Shown: positions 16,734 to 25,109 of the stretch, one piece after another | How the letters are laid out: each line of letters starts with the position of its first letter | How positions within the stretch are numbered: position 1 is the stretch's first letter | NCBI GenBank assembly: GCA_965284565.1 | Contig: OZ260100.1 | Coordinates: 310,001-374,000 of the forward strand | Length of the DNA: 64,000 bases | Reading direction: 5' to 3' | Source of the DNA: BRH-c54 sp965284565 | GTDB taxonomy: Bacteria; Bacteroidota; Bacteroidia; Flavobacteriales_E; Vicingaceae | Program-made: the position numbers and the translations under genes | Notes under the pieces: generated by a model | What the model saw: the letters and a program-made list of their open reading frames with translations, nothing else | The model's database searches: none | Told to the model about the DNA's origin: nothing

Positions 16734-18965
16734 ATGAAAACAACAATTATAAAAATCTACCTACTATCAGTATTATTGGCAGCAAGTTCTTATTTAAATG
16801 CTCAAAATTGGGCATTAGGAGGTAATGCTCTTGGAACAGGCACAGAATATTTAGGAACAAATAATAACTTTTTTTTAAACATTAGAACTAACAATACGTT
16901 AAGAATGAGAACAATGGCAGGAGGGACAGGAATTGCTGATGGACGAATAGGTATGGGAAATAGTTTAGGATTAACTTTTATTCCGGCAGATAGGTTACAT
17001 TTACACCAAGCAAATTCAGATTCAGCAGACTTTAATGCCATTCGTTTCACTAATAACTTCACAGGGGTTGGTTTTAATGGCACTCAAATGGGGATAGTGA
17101 ATTTAGGGCAATTTATTTTTAATCAATTTGAAACACAACCTTTCAGTTTTTTTTCCCCCGATTCCAGAAATGCAGGTGCCATGACCAATTGGCTGCATAT
17201 CGCTAACGGATTAACAGGCTATGCAGGTTACAGCTCAGATGGCTATGTAGGGTTGAATGAAGATTCTGCCAAGTTTCATCTGGATATAAAAACACCTTTT
17301 AAAAATTTTACAGGAAGTGCTTATGGTGGAGAATTATTTTTATCCTGTCGTCCTTCAGATGTACCGAATAGCCGTATGGGGATGCTAAATGTTGCTGGAA
17401 GTAATGGTGTTTTTGTTCCTTCTCTGTTTGGTAACTTAGATGTTACACAAACAGGTAGTGCTTTAAGTACACTCGCTGTCATTCATCAAAATCAGGATAG
17501 TGTATCAAATATAGCTCCCGTGCAACGCTTTATGGTAGGTAAAGATTGGGAGTATAACACGGATGCTGTAGATGCAATTTCTGAAATAGAAAACAGAAAT
17601 GCTTTTTCGTGGCAAAATGTGGGGTCTGTTAAAATGCTGATGAATGCTATGGGAAGAGTTGAAATAGGAACCGCTATTAATTTAGCAGGTACTATTTCCA
17701 ACAGACTAGTCATTACCTCTTCTACCGCTGACCCGGGCAATGGTAGTGCGGCAACCCCGGGAGGAAGTAGTGGTGTACGTTTAAAGAATTTAACTGCCTC
17801 TACTCCTGATATTGCCAATCCTGGTAATGGTGTACTAGCTGTAGATTCTCTTGGTAATATTATTTACGTAGAAGCAGATTTTGGTGGAGATTTTGGAAAT
17901 TATTGTTCAGATCCTCAAAACCCATTAACAGGCAATTATGAAATTCCTTTAGATAATAATAATTTTTTATTTAGTGATCTCTTTGGAACAGGGCAAATAC
18001 TAATGGGTGATGTTGATTGTAGTAACACTACAGACGCTAGAGTTTATATCAGAAATAATTCTACATCTTCTAGTTTACCTTATGGCTTAAAAGTAGAATC
18101 GAATGGAACAGGAAGTATAGGGGGATATTTTCAAGGAGCTAGCTATGCAGGTTGGTTTGAAGGAGATGTTTATATAAATGGAGTAGGGACAGGTAGTAGT
18201 GGTATTTTTTATACCTCCGACCAGCAATTTAAAACCAATATAGATACTATTGCTAATGTTAGCAATATTATTCAACAGTTAAATCCTAAAACGTTCTTTT
18301 TTGATACCGTTTCAACTCCTCAAATTAAATTTGGTAGCGAAAGACAGTATGGTTTTATTGCTCAGGAAGTAGAACTAATTTTACCTGAATTGGTTAGTGA
18401 ACATACTTTTCCTGCTCAGTATGATTCTCTTGGCAATCAAACCAGTGCGGCTATCAATTACAAAGGGTTAAACTACAATGCTTTTATCGCTATTTTAATG
18501 AAAGGGATGCAAGACCAACAAGCAGCTTTAGATGATAAAGATTCAATTATCAGCAACTTAAATGACAGGCTAACTACTTTAGAAAATTGTTTGAGCGGTA
18601 TTTTACCTTTATTGTGCCAACTGAGCAATGCTTCCGTACAAGAAAATGATGAAACTACCCAAAAACAGCTCATCAATGAGCTAAAAGTTATATTAGAAGA
18701 TAATCAAAACATTGTTTTAGAACAAAATGCACCTAATCCGTTTGCTGAACAAACAGTTATTAATTACTTTATTCCCGAAGCTGTGCAGCAGGCAGAAATT
18801 ATTTTCTACAACCTTAGTGGAAAAATGATACAAACTGTTAACCTAACCGAAAAGGGCAACGGAAAACTCACCGTTTACGGCAATGACCTAAGTTCCGGGA
18901 CTTACACTTACTCTCTTATTGCTGATGGTAAACTTATCGCTACCAAAAAAATGGTAAAAAAATAA
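16734..18965 (+). CDS. Secreted S74 (endosialidase-chaperone) protein with T9SS type A sorting domain
   Basis: A 743-residue protein with a signal peptide (IYLLSVLLAASSYLNAQ) and a beta-rich, fibre-like region of about 460 residues. An S74 domain follows at about residues 490-620 (YTSDQQFKTNID, QYGFIAQEVELILPELV, LNYNAFIAILMKGMQ), ending in a coiled-coil segment. The C-terminus is a T9SS type A signal (NAPNPFAEQTVINYF onward). S74 domains trimerise and often cleave themselves from phage tail fibres after helping them fold. Here the domain precedes a secretion signal, so the mature protein may be a trimeric surface fibre. Self-cleavage is not shown by the sequence. Confidence 0.85.
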   Translation: MKTTIIKIYLLSVLLAASSYLNAQNWALGGNALGTGTEYLGTNNNFFLNIRTNNTLRMRTMAGGTGIADGRIGMGNSLGLTFIPADRLHLHQANSDSADFNAIRFTNNFTGVGFNGTQMGIVNLGQFIFNQFETQPFSFFSPDSRNAGAMTNWLHIANGLTGYAGYSSDGYVGLNEDSAKFHLDIKTPFKNFTGSAYGGELFLSCRPSDVPNSRMGMLNVAGSNGVFVPSLFGNLDVTQTGSALSTLAVIHQNQDSVSNIAPVQRFMVGKDWEYNTDAVDAISEIENRNAFSWQNVGSVKMLMNAMGRVEIGTAINLAGTISNRLVITSSTADPGNGSAATPGGSSGVRLKNLTASTPDIANPGNGVLAVDSLGNIIYVEADFGGDFGNYCSDPQNPLTGNYEIPLDNNNFLFSDLFGTGQILMGDVDCSNTTDARVYIRNNSTSSSLPYGLKVESNGTGSIGGYFQGASYAGWFEGDVYINGVGTGSSGIFYTSDQQFKTNIDTIANVSNIIQQLNPKTFFFDTVSTPQIKFGSERQYGFIAQEVELILPELVSEHTFPAQYDSLGNQTSAAINYKGLNYNAFIAILMKGMQDQQAALDDKDSIISNLNDRLTTLENCLSGILPLLCQLSNASVQENDETTQKQLINELKVILEDNQNIVLEQNAPNPFAEQTVINYFIPEAVQQAEIIFYNLSGKMIQTVNLTEKGNGKLTVYGNDLSSGTYTYSLIADGKLIATKKMVKK

Positions 18966-19010
18966 ATTTAGCACAGCTAGTGTCAAATAAATGATAACAA
19001 TCATTAAAAC

Positions 19011-19043
19011 AAAAACCGCTATGAATTCATAGCGGTTTTTTTT
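19011..19043. terminator. Bidirectional intrinsic terminator
   Basis: Arms ACCGCTATGAA and TTCATAGCGGT flanked by A and T runs, between the convergent genes 16734-18965 (plus) and 19066-19815 (minus). It shares its stem with 13545-13579. Confidence 0.9.
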
Positions 19044-19065
19044 ATACCTTAATTTTAACTATTAC

Positions 19066-19815
19066 CTAAGCATTTCTAAACTGCTTCATTATTTTAGAAG
19101 CAAAGACAAATTCTGATAATTCTTTATTATCAGCTTTAACAATTTCATGGTTATCCCCCTGCCACCAATTTTTACCTTGATATAAAAACATAATATTTTC
19201 TCCTGTTTCCATAACAGAGTTCATATCATGTGTAATTACTATGGTAGTCATGTTATACTCTTTAGTAATTTCTTGAATTAATTGATCGATAACAATTCCT
19301 GTAAAAGGATCTAATCCGGAATTAGGCTCATCACAAAAAAGATATTTTGGATTTAAAGCAATTGCCCTAGCTATCCCTACTCTCTTTTTCATTCCGCCAC
19401 TCAGCTCAGCAGGGTAAAGTTTATTGGCATTTTCTAAGTTTACTCTATCCAAACAAAAATTTACTCTCTCCAGCATTTCTTTTTTTGTTTGTTTTGTGTA
19501 CATTTCTAAAGGGAACAACACATTTTCTTCAACAGTAAGAGAGTCAAACAATGCTGATGCTTGAAAAAGCATTCCAATGTCTTTACGAATTTTTTTCTTT
19601 TGCTTAAAATTCATAGTAGTAAACTCTTTTCCATCATACATAATAGATCCACTATCAATTTCGTGTAAACCTACCATACATTTGGTTAAAACAGATTTTC
19701 CTGAACCACTCCCTCCTATTATTAAATTAATTTTTCCAGGCTCAAAATTCACAGAAATATCTTTTAACACATGATGATCACCAAATGACTTATATAAATT
19801 CTTTACTTCTATCAT
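19066..19815 (-). CDS. ABC transporter ATP-binding protein, MlaF type
   Basis: A 249-residue ATPase with Walker A GGSGSGKSVLTK (about residues 34-45), signature LSGGMKKRVGIARA, Walker B KYLFCDEPNSGLD and an H-loop VITHDM. The spacing and the MKKRVGIARA wording match MlaF, the ATPase of the system that moves phospholipids between the outer and inner membranes. Its start overlaps the end of the permease gene by 4 bp. The periplasmic MCE-domain partner (MlaD) is not in the window. Confidence 0.9.
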   Translation of the reverse strand: MIEVKNLYKSFGDHHVLKDISVNFEPGKINLIIGGSGSGKSVLTKCMVGLHEIDSGSIMYDGKEFTTMNFKQKKKIRKDIGMLFQASALFDSLTVEENVLFPLEMYTKQTKKEMLERVNFCLDRVNLENANKLYPAELSGGMKKRVGIARAIALNPKYLFCDEPNSGLDPFTGIVIDQLIQEITKEYNMTTIVITHDMNSVMETGENIMFLYQGKNWWQGDNHEIVKADNKELSEFVFASKIMKQFRNA

Positions 19816-20555
19816 ACCAATAACATTTGTGTAAGCAAGTAATTAATTATAAGAATAATTATACTACTATAAACTACCGATTTAGTACTGGCTTTACCTA
19901 TTTCTAATGCTCCACCTTTTACATAATAACCAAAATAAGACGGTATGCTAGTAATAATGAATGCAAAAAATACAGATTTGATTAAAGCATAGGTAATAGA
20001 GAACATTTTAAAATCAAATCTAATTCCTAAGATATAATCGTTTAGTGTCATTCCATCAAAATACATAGAAACCAATAACCCACCAATAATTCCTAAAGCC
20101 ATACTATAAATAACAATAATTGGGATAAAAATTAAAGAAGCAACTATTTTAGGAAATACAAGATATGACGCAGAATTTACTCCCATTATTTCCAGTGCAT
20201 CTATTTGATCTGATATTCTCATAGTTCCAATTTCTGAAGCTACATTAGAACCAATTTTTCCTGCTAAAATTAATGACATTACCGTTGGTGCTAATTCTAA
20301 TATAAACGACTCTCTGGTTGCAAAACCAACCAAATAACCTGGAAGTAATGGATTATTCATATTAGTAGCAGTTTGTATGGTAACAACAGCACCCATAAAA
20401 ACTGATATAATGGCAATTAAACCAAGAGAACCTATTCCTAAACTTACCATTTCATGAATAGTTTGTTTAAAAATTAACTTATAATTATCTGGTTTTTTAA
20501 ATACCCTAGATAATAAGATAAAATAAGCTCCTATGTGTTCAAAAAGTGTTATCAT
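19812..20555 (-). CDS. ABC transporter permease, MlaE type
   Basis: A 247-residue membrane protein of the MlaE family. Family features include an amphipathic N-terminus, MGAVVTIQTA, the conserved EIGTMRISDQIDALEIMG segment and several hydrophobic helices. It pairs with the MlaF-type ATPase, which follows with a 4-bp ATGA overlap. The likely role is phospholipid traffic for outer membrane asymmetry. Confidence 0.9.
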   Translation of the reverse strand: MITLFEHIGAYFILLSRVFKKPDNYKLIFKQTIHEMVSLGIGSLGLIAIISVFMGAVVTIQTATNMNNPLLPGYLVGFATRESFILELAPTVMSLILAGKIGSNVASEIGTMRISDQIDALEIMGVNSASYLVFPKIVASLIFIPIIVIYSMALGIIGGLLVSMYFDGMTLNDYILGIRFDFKMFSITYALIKSVFFAFIITSIPSYFGYYVKGGALEIGKASTKSVVYSSIIILIINYLLTQMLLV

Positions 20556-20666
20556 TATAGAATATAAGCCACAAATGTAAAAAAAATAAAAGGTTTATTA
20601 ATCAAATAATAACACTCTTACTATTTTTGACGTTTTATAGTCTAAAAAATTAATTAATTTAGCATT

Positions 20667-20792
20667 ATGCAACGAAAAATAAAATACCTTATCATCTCTT
20701 TTGTAGTATTATTATCCCTCTCCTCTTGTTTCTTAAGAAAAAAAGACAAATGCAATACTTGTCCTAAATGGAGTTTATCCAATTTTTTCTGA
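20667..20792 (+). CDS. Small lipoprotein
   Basis: A 41-residue frame with a signal sequence and lipobox: MQRKIKYLIISFVVLLSL then SSC, followed by a short charged tail with a CNTCPKW motif. The lipid would be attached to the Cys of LSSC. It begins 111 bp from the divergent MlaE gene and ends 77 bp before feoA. The CxxCP pair could bind metal, but there is no direct evidence. Function unknown. Confidence 0.6.
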   Translation: MQRKIKYLIISFVVLLSLSSCFLRKKDKCNTCPKWSLSNFF

Positions 20793-20839
20793 TAAAAATC
20801 ATTGAAAATATCAGCTTTTTAATCTACTTTTGACCCTCT

Positions 20840-20858
20840 ATTTAGACTAAATCTAAAT
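20840..20858. promoter_or_regulatory. Inverted repeat upstream of feoAB, candidate iron-regulator operator
   Basis: A 19-bp perfect inverted repeat, ATTTAGA-CTAAA-TCTAAAT, ends 11 bp before the FeoA ATG. A related half (AGTCTAAA) lies upstream of the small lipoprotein at about 20639. Its position fits an operator for an iron-responsive repressor of the Fur or DtxR class; which class is not resolved. Confidence 0.6.
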
Positions 20859-20869
20859 AACTATTGCTG

Positions 20870-21100
20870 ATGACCTTAGATGAACTTAAAGAAAATGAAT
20901 CTGCTCAGATTGTTCAAATACTTGATGAACAGTTAGAAGAATCATTACTAAATATGGGATTTATTGTTGGCGAAGACGTAAAACTTGATCGTATTGCTCC
21001 GTTAAAAGATCCAATCCTAATTACTTCTGGACTCAATTATATTAGCATTAGAAAAGAAGATGCAAAAAAAATTTTAATCGAAAAAACTAACGCAAACTGA
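20870..21100 (+). CDS. feoA: Ferrous iron transport protein A
   Basis: A 76-residue FeoA (SH3-like) protein: MTLDELKENESAQIVQI, LNMGFIVGEDVKL and a C-terminal ISIRKEDAKKIL. FeoA assists FeoB in Fe(II) import. The ATG at 20870 is preferred over a TTG two codons upstream. Its TGA stop overlaps the presumed feoB start by 4 bp. Confidence 0.92.
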   Translation: MTLDELKENESAQIVQILDEQLEESLLNMGFIVGEDVKLDRIAPLKDPILITSGLNYISIRKEDAKKILIEKTNAN

Positions 21101-23031
21101 GTTCATCAACCAAAAATAACGCAGCTATAAAAACTATTTACCTTGTTGGCAACCCCAATACTGGTAAAAGTTCTTTATTTAATGCTTTAACAGGGTTGAG
21201 TCAAAAAACTGGAAATTTTCCTGGAGTAACTGTAGATAAAAAATCGGGTTATACCAATATTAATAACCAACAAATTGAAGTAGTTGATTTACCTGGAACT
21301 TACAGCTTAAATCCAGAAGCTGAGGATGAAAGAGTTGCCGCCAACACCATTAAAAATGTTAATGATGATGAACTAATTATTGTAGTTGCAGATGTTACTA
21401 ACTTAAAAAGAAACTTATTTCTTTGTACCCAAATTATAGATTTAGGAAAACCTGTTGTGTTGGTCTTAAATATGATGGATCTTCTTCAAAAAAGTAATCA
21501 ATGTATCGATTTAGATAAAATATCCGCTTTATTACAAATCCCTGTAGTTCCAGTAAATGCTCGAATAAAAAAAGGAATAAATGAACTAAAAGAAATTGTA
21601 TCTAAATACCAATTTAAAAAAGCAAGTTTTTCATCAGACAAACTAACACCCTCAGAAAGATATGAAAAAATAACAACCGTACTTTCTGTTTGTTTGCAAG
21701 GTGGAGAAGCAAACAGATGGATAAATAGAACCAAAAAAATTGACAATATTTTAACTCATAAAATATACGGATACCTCATCTTTTTAAGCATCCTATTTGT
21801 TATTTTCCAAGCTATTTTTTCTTGGTCGGCATACCCAATGGAACTTATTGAAGAAGGTTTTGCCATGCTTGGCGGTTTAGTAGAAAGTTGGATGCCTAAA
21901 GGTGTTTTAAGCGACTTAATTGTTAATGGTATATTGGCAGGACTAAGTGGAATTGTAGTTTTTGTTCCACAAATTGCTTTATTATTTGCCTTTGTTACCA
22001 TTTTGGAAGATACCGGTTACATGTCTAGAGTTAGTTTTTTAATGGATAGACTTTTACGTCCTTTTGGTTTAAATGGAAAATCCATAATTCCGCTTATAAG
22101 CTCTATTGCTTGTGCTGTTCCAGCAATTATGAGTACACGTTCTATTACTAATTTAAAAGAGCGATTAATTACCATAATGGTAGCTCCATTAATTAGTTGT
22201 TCAGCGAGAATTCCGGTTTATACCTTATTAATAGCATTGGTTATTCCCGCAGAAGAGCAAGTGGGTATTTTTAACCTGCAAGGAATTGTAATGATGGGAC
22301 TTTATCTTATTGGTTTCCTTGCAGCACTTTTTGCCGCTTTAGTTTTTAAATGGATTTTAAAATCTAAAGGAAAATCGAATTTTATTATGGAAATGCCTAT
22401 TTATCGCTTACCTAGATGGTCTAATGTAGGTTTTTCGGTTTATAATAAAGTAAAGATATTTCTTTTTGAAGCGGGAAAAATAATCATTGCCATTTCTATC
22501 GTATTATGGGGACTTTCTTCTTATGGACCGGGAGATACCTTTGAAAAAATTGAAGAAAAATATACTTCACCTGCTTATGAAAACGAAAATAAAGACGAAA
22601 TAAACAATTTAATAGCCTCAGAAAAATTAGAAGCTTCTTATGCCGCTTATTTAGGAAAAACTATTGAACCATTAATTCAACCAATAGGTTTCGATTGGAA
22701 AATAGGTATCTCTTTGGTAACCTCTTTTGCCGCTAGAGAGGTTTTTGTTGGTACTATGGCAACTTTATATAGTGTTGGTGATGAAGACAACACAACTTCC
22801 ATCAGAGAAAAAATGCTACAAGCAAAAAACCCCGAAACAGGCGGCAGACTTTATAACAAAGCGACCACCTTTTCTTTATTAATATTTTATGCTTTTGCTA
22901 TGCAATGTATGGCTACTCTTGCTGTTGTTTATAGAGAAACAAAATCATACAAATGGCCTATTATTCAAGTTGTTTACATGGGAGCTTTGGCTTATATTTC
23001 TAGTTGGATTGTTTATACTATTTTTTCTTAA
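21097..23031 (+). CDS. feoB: Ferrous iron transporter B, with a non-AUG start
   Basis: A protein of about 644 residues that imports Fe(II) through the inner membrane. The N-terminal G domain has G1 VGNPNTGKSS, then TGNFPGVTVDKK, G3 VDLPGTY and G4 NMMD, followed by Gate helices such as ISSIACAVPAIMSTR and the second Gate SLVTSFAAREVFVGTM. The G1 motif lies upstream of any ATG, GTG or TTG: the frame is closed by a stop at 21088. Possible starts are the CTG at 21097, which overlaps the feoA stop as CTGA, or the ATA/ATT codons after it. A start at the TTG at 21196 would remove the G1 loop and is unlikely. Confidence 0.92.
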   Translation: MSSSTKNNAAIKTIYLVGNPNTGKSSLFNALTGLSQKTGNFPGVTVDKKSGYTNINNQQIEVVDLPGTYSLNPEAEDERVAANTIKNVNDDELIIVVADVTNLKRNLFLCTQIIDLGKPVVLVLNMMDLLQKSNQCIDLDKISALLQIPVVPVNARIKKGINELKEIVSKYQFKKASFSSDKLTPSERYEKITTVLSVCLQGGEANRWINRTKKIDNILTHKIYGYLIFLSILFVIFQAIFSWSAYPMELIEEGFAMLGGLVESWMPKGVLSDLIVNGILAGLSGIVVFVPQIALLFAFVTILEDTGYMSRVSFLMDRLLRPFGLNGKSIIPLISSIACAVPAIMSTRSITNLKERLITIMVAPLISCSARIPVYTLLIALVIPAEEQVGIFNLQGIVMMGLYLIGFLAALFAALVFKWILKSKGKSNFIMEMPIYRLPRWSNVGFSVYNKVKIFLFEAGKIIIAISIVLWGLSSYGPGDTFEKIEEKYTSPAYENENKDEINNLIASEKLEASYAAYLGKTIEPLIQPIGFDWKIGISLVTSFAAREVFVGTMATLYSVGDEDNTTSIREKMLQAKNPETGGRLYNKATTFSLLIFYAFAMQCMATLAVVYRETKSYKWPIIQVVYMGALAYISSWIVYTIFS

Positions 23032-23037
23032 TCTAAG

Positions 23038-23649
23038 ATGACGGAAAAAGACTGTTTAATATTATCGAGATATGTACCTGAAGCAAGTATGCCCATTTTA
23101 AAAAATTGGTTTACACAAACACCTTTTATATTAAACATTACCAAAAAAAGAACTACCAAATTAGGCGATTTTAGAGGCGAAGTAGGAAAACATCTTTGCA
23201 AAATATCAGTAAACCAAAACCTTAACTCCTACTCTTTTTTAATTACACTTACGCATGAATTTGCTCATTTATTGGTGTGGAACAAATACAAAAACAAAAT
23301 AAATCCGCATGGAAAAGAATGGAAAAATACCTTTACAGAATTGCTTACTGTTTTATTAGAAAACAAAGTATTTCCTAACGATTTAACTCCTGTGGTTATA
23401 AAACATGCCAAGCAACCCAAAGCTTCATCGCAAGCAGATGTTCTGTTGACCAAGGCGTTAAACAAATACAATCCAACCAATAACTTAGTTCACTTAATGG
23501 AATTAGCGCATGGAACTGTTTTCACTTTAAACAATAAGAGAACCTTTAAAAAAGGAGAGAAAAGAAGAACTCGCTATCTGTGCGAAGAACTTACTACAAA
23601 AAGAAAATACCTTATCCACGGAGTTGCAGAGGTTAATGTTTTAGAATAA
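23038..23649 (+). CDS. SprT-like zinc-metalloprotease domain protein
   Basis: A 203-residue protein with the zinc motif HEFAH (LITLTHEFAHLLVW, about residues 75-88) and a downstream PHGKEWKNTF typical of the SprT/SprT-like family, which includes Spartan-like proteases. The C-terminal part (about 155-203) may be a small beta domain. It starts 6 bp after feoB and is probably co-transcribed with it, although a link to iron uptake is not evident. The biological role of the bacterial short form is unclear. Confidence 0.82.
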   Translation: MTEKDCLILSRYVPEASMPILKNWFTQTPFILNITKKRTTKLGDFRGEVGKHLCKISVNQNLNSYSFLITLTHEFAHLLVWNKYKNKINPHGKEWKNTFTELLTVLLENKVFPNDLTPVVIKHAKQPKASSQADVLLTKALNKYNPTNNLVHLMELAHGTVFTLNNKRTFKKGEKRRTRYLCEELTTKRKYLIHGVAEVNVLE

Positions 23650-23667
23650 ACTTTACATCCCTAACAC

Positions 23668-24087
23668 CTACACCTTCTCCCAAAGTAACTTTTTACCAAA
23701 CCCTAAAGTATTATCTGTCATTTTAATAAATGATAATTTTATTGCCCAAATTTTAGATGGTTTTGCTCTTGCAAATGGATATTTAGCATAATAAAATTCA
23801 TAAAAAACAGCTTGTTCTACCTCATCAGGAATAATAAACTCACCCACAAACTGCACTCCTTGAATTTTTGCAATAGATTTATTATCAGTAGTTATTGTTC
23901 CTGCAATTTTATTATTTTCTATAGCTTCAGAAATATGTCTGGTACTTTCGTCAGATAAAAAAACAAAATGAAAATTAAGCTCATCAAAAACATAATAACA
24001 ATTGGCACAATAAGGTTGATTGTTAATAGATGTAGCAATAGTTAGTACATTATTTTTCTTTAAATATTTAATAATTTTTTTATCCAT
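23668..24087 (-). CDS. Pyridoxamine 5'-phosphate oxidase-like protein (YhbP type)
   Basis: A 139-residue split-barrel protein: NVLTIATSINNQPYCANCYYVF near the start, VFLSDESTRHISEAIENN, and GVQFVGEF. This pattern is that of small flavin- or heme-binding oxidase-like proteins related to YhbP. The catalytic role is unknown. It is convergent with the SprT-like gene. Confidence 0.75.
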   Translation of the reverse strand: MDKKIIKYLKKNNVLTIATSINNQPYCANCYYVFDELNFHFVFLSDESTRHISEAIENNKIAGTITTDNKSIAKIQGVQFVGEFIIPDEVEQAVFYEFYYAKYPFARAKPSKIWAIKLSFIKMTDNTLGFGKKLLWEKV

Positions 24088-24179
24088 AATTTACTATGAG
24101 AATTTTATAATTCAAAAGTAAGAATTTGATGGATAGCTAAAAATATTTATATTTACGCTTCCAATCATGTTGAAATACT

Positions 24180-24530
24180 ATGCAAAAACAGCAATGTTTA
24201 GAATGTAATGAATCTTTTTCAGGTAGAGCAGATAAGAAATTTTGTTCAGATTATTGCCGTAATGCCTACAATAACAAAATTAATAAAGACAGTACTAATC
24301 TTATTAGAAACACCAATAATAGGCTTAGAAAAAATTGGAGAATTCTCGAGAAATTAAATCCAAATGATAAATGCAAAGTAACAAAGCAAAAATTATTGGA
24401 TGAAGATTTTGATTTCAACCATTTCACATCTATTTACACAACCAAAACAGGTAATGTATATTATTTCTGTTACGACCAAGGCTATTTACCCTTAGAAAAT
24501 GACTTTTATGCATTGGTAAAACGAAAATAA
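24180..24530 (+). CDS. Small protein with N-terminal zinc ribbon
   Basis: A 116-residue protein. Cys pairs in MQKQQCLECNESF and KKFCSDYCRNAYNNK form a probable four-Cys zinc-binding site in the first 35 residues. The rest is helical and charged. No functional family is recognised. It is monocistronic by position, with AT-rich gaps on both sides. Confidence 0.7.
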   Translation: MQKQQCLECNESFSGRADKKFCSDYCRNAYNNKINKDSTNLIRNTNNRLRKNWRILEKLNPNDKCKVTKQKLLDEDFDFNHFTSIYTTKTGNVYYFCYDQGYLPLENDFYALVKRK

Positions 24531-24581
24531 TTAAAAAATTAATTTTAAATCTACAACTTATATATTACCTTAGCAACCAAT

Positions 24582-24974
24582 ATGGTAGCAAAACATACTA
24601 ATACTCAATTAAATCATGCAGAAATTATTCATTTACAGCATAATCTTTATCTTTTAAAATTTGAAGATGATTACGAAGTTGAACTTGAAGATGCCATAGA
24701 AATAGACCAAGCATTTATAAAAATTACTAACAACCAACCTTTTTGTGTTGTAGTTGATGCTCGAAACAGATATTCTAGCATTTCTAATGATGCTAGAAAC
24801 TTTTTTGCCAATGACCCCGAAATATTACCCATCCGAAAAAAAATTGCCATTGTAGTTAATAATATGCCAACTAGAATGATAGCTAATTTTTTCGTAAAGT
24901 TTAATCGCCCAAAAACTCCTACAAAAGTTTTTAATGACTATAATAAAGCTATAGACTGGCTAGGTGATAATTAA
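24582..24974 (+). CDS. STAS/SpoIIAA-like domain protein
   Basis: A 130-residue protein with alternating beta and alpha segments (YLLKFEDDYEVELEDAIEID, FCVVVDARNRYSSIS, AIVVNNMPTRMIANFFVKF). The layout resembles STAS/SpoIIAA-like proteins that occur as small orphans in Bacteroidota. The assignment rests on the predicted fold only. Function unknown. Confidence 0.6.
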   Translation: MVAKHTNTQLNHAEIIHLQHNLYLLKFEDDYEVELEDAIEIDQAFIKITNNQPFCVVVDARNRYSSISNDARNFFANDPEILPIRKKIAIVVNNMPTRMIANFFVKFNRPKTPTKVFNDYNKAIDWLGDN

Positions 24975-25109
24975 ATACTTTAAACAACTTAAATTACAAC
25001 TTTACCTATATTTTCTTTTATAATTCGTACTAATTTATAACTTTTATCATCTTTTTTCTGTGATAATTTTAATAATATTGTTACTGATTTAACATCTTGA
25101 TAAAAAAAT

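Noticed and set aside
21196..21198. TTG as the start of feoB
   Set aside because: It lies after the essential G1 motif GNPNTGKSS, so the protein would be non-functional; the frame is open upstream to 21091.
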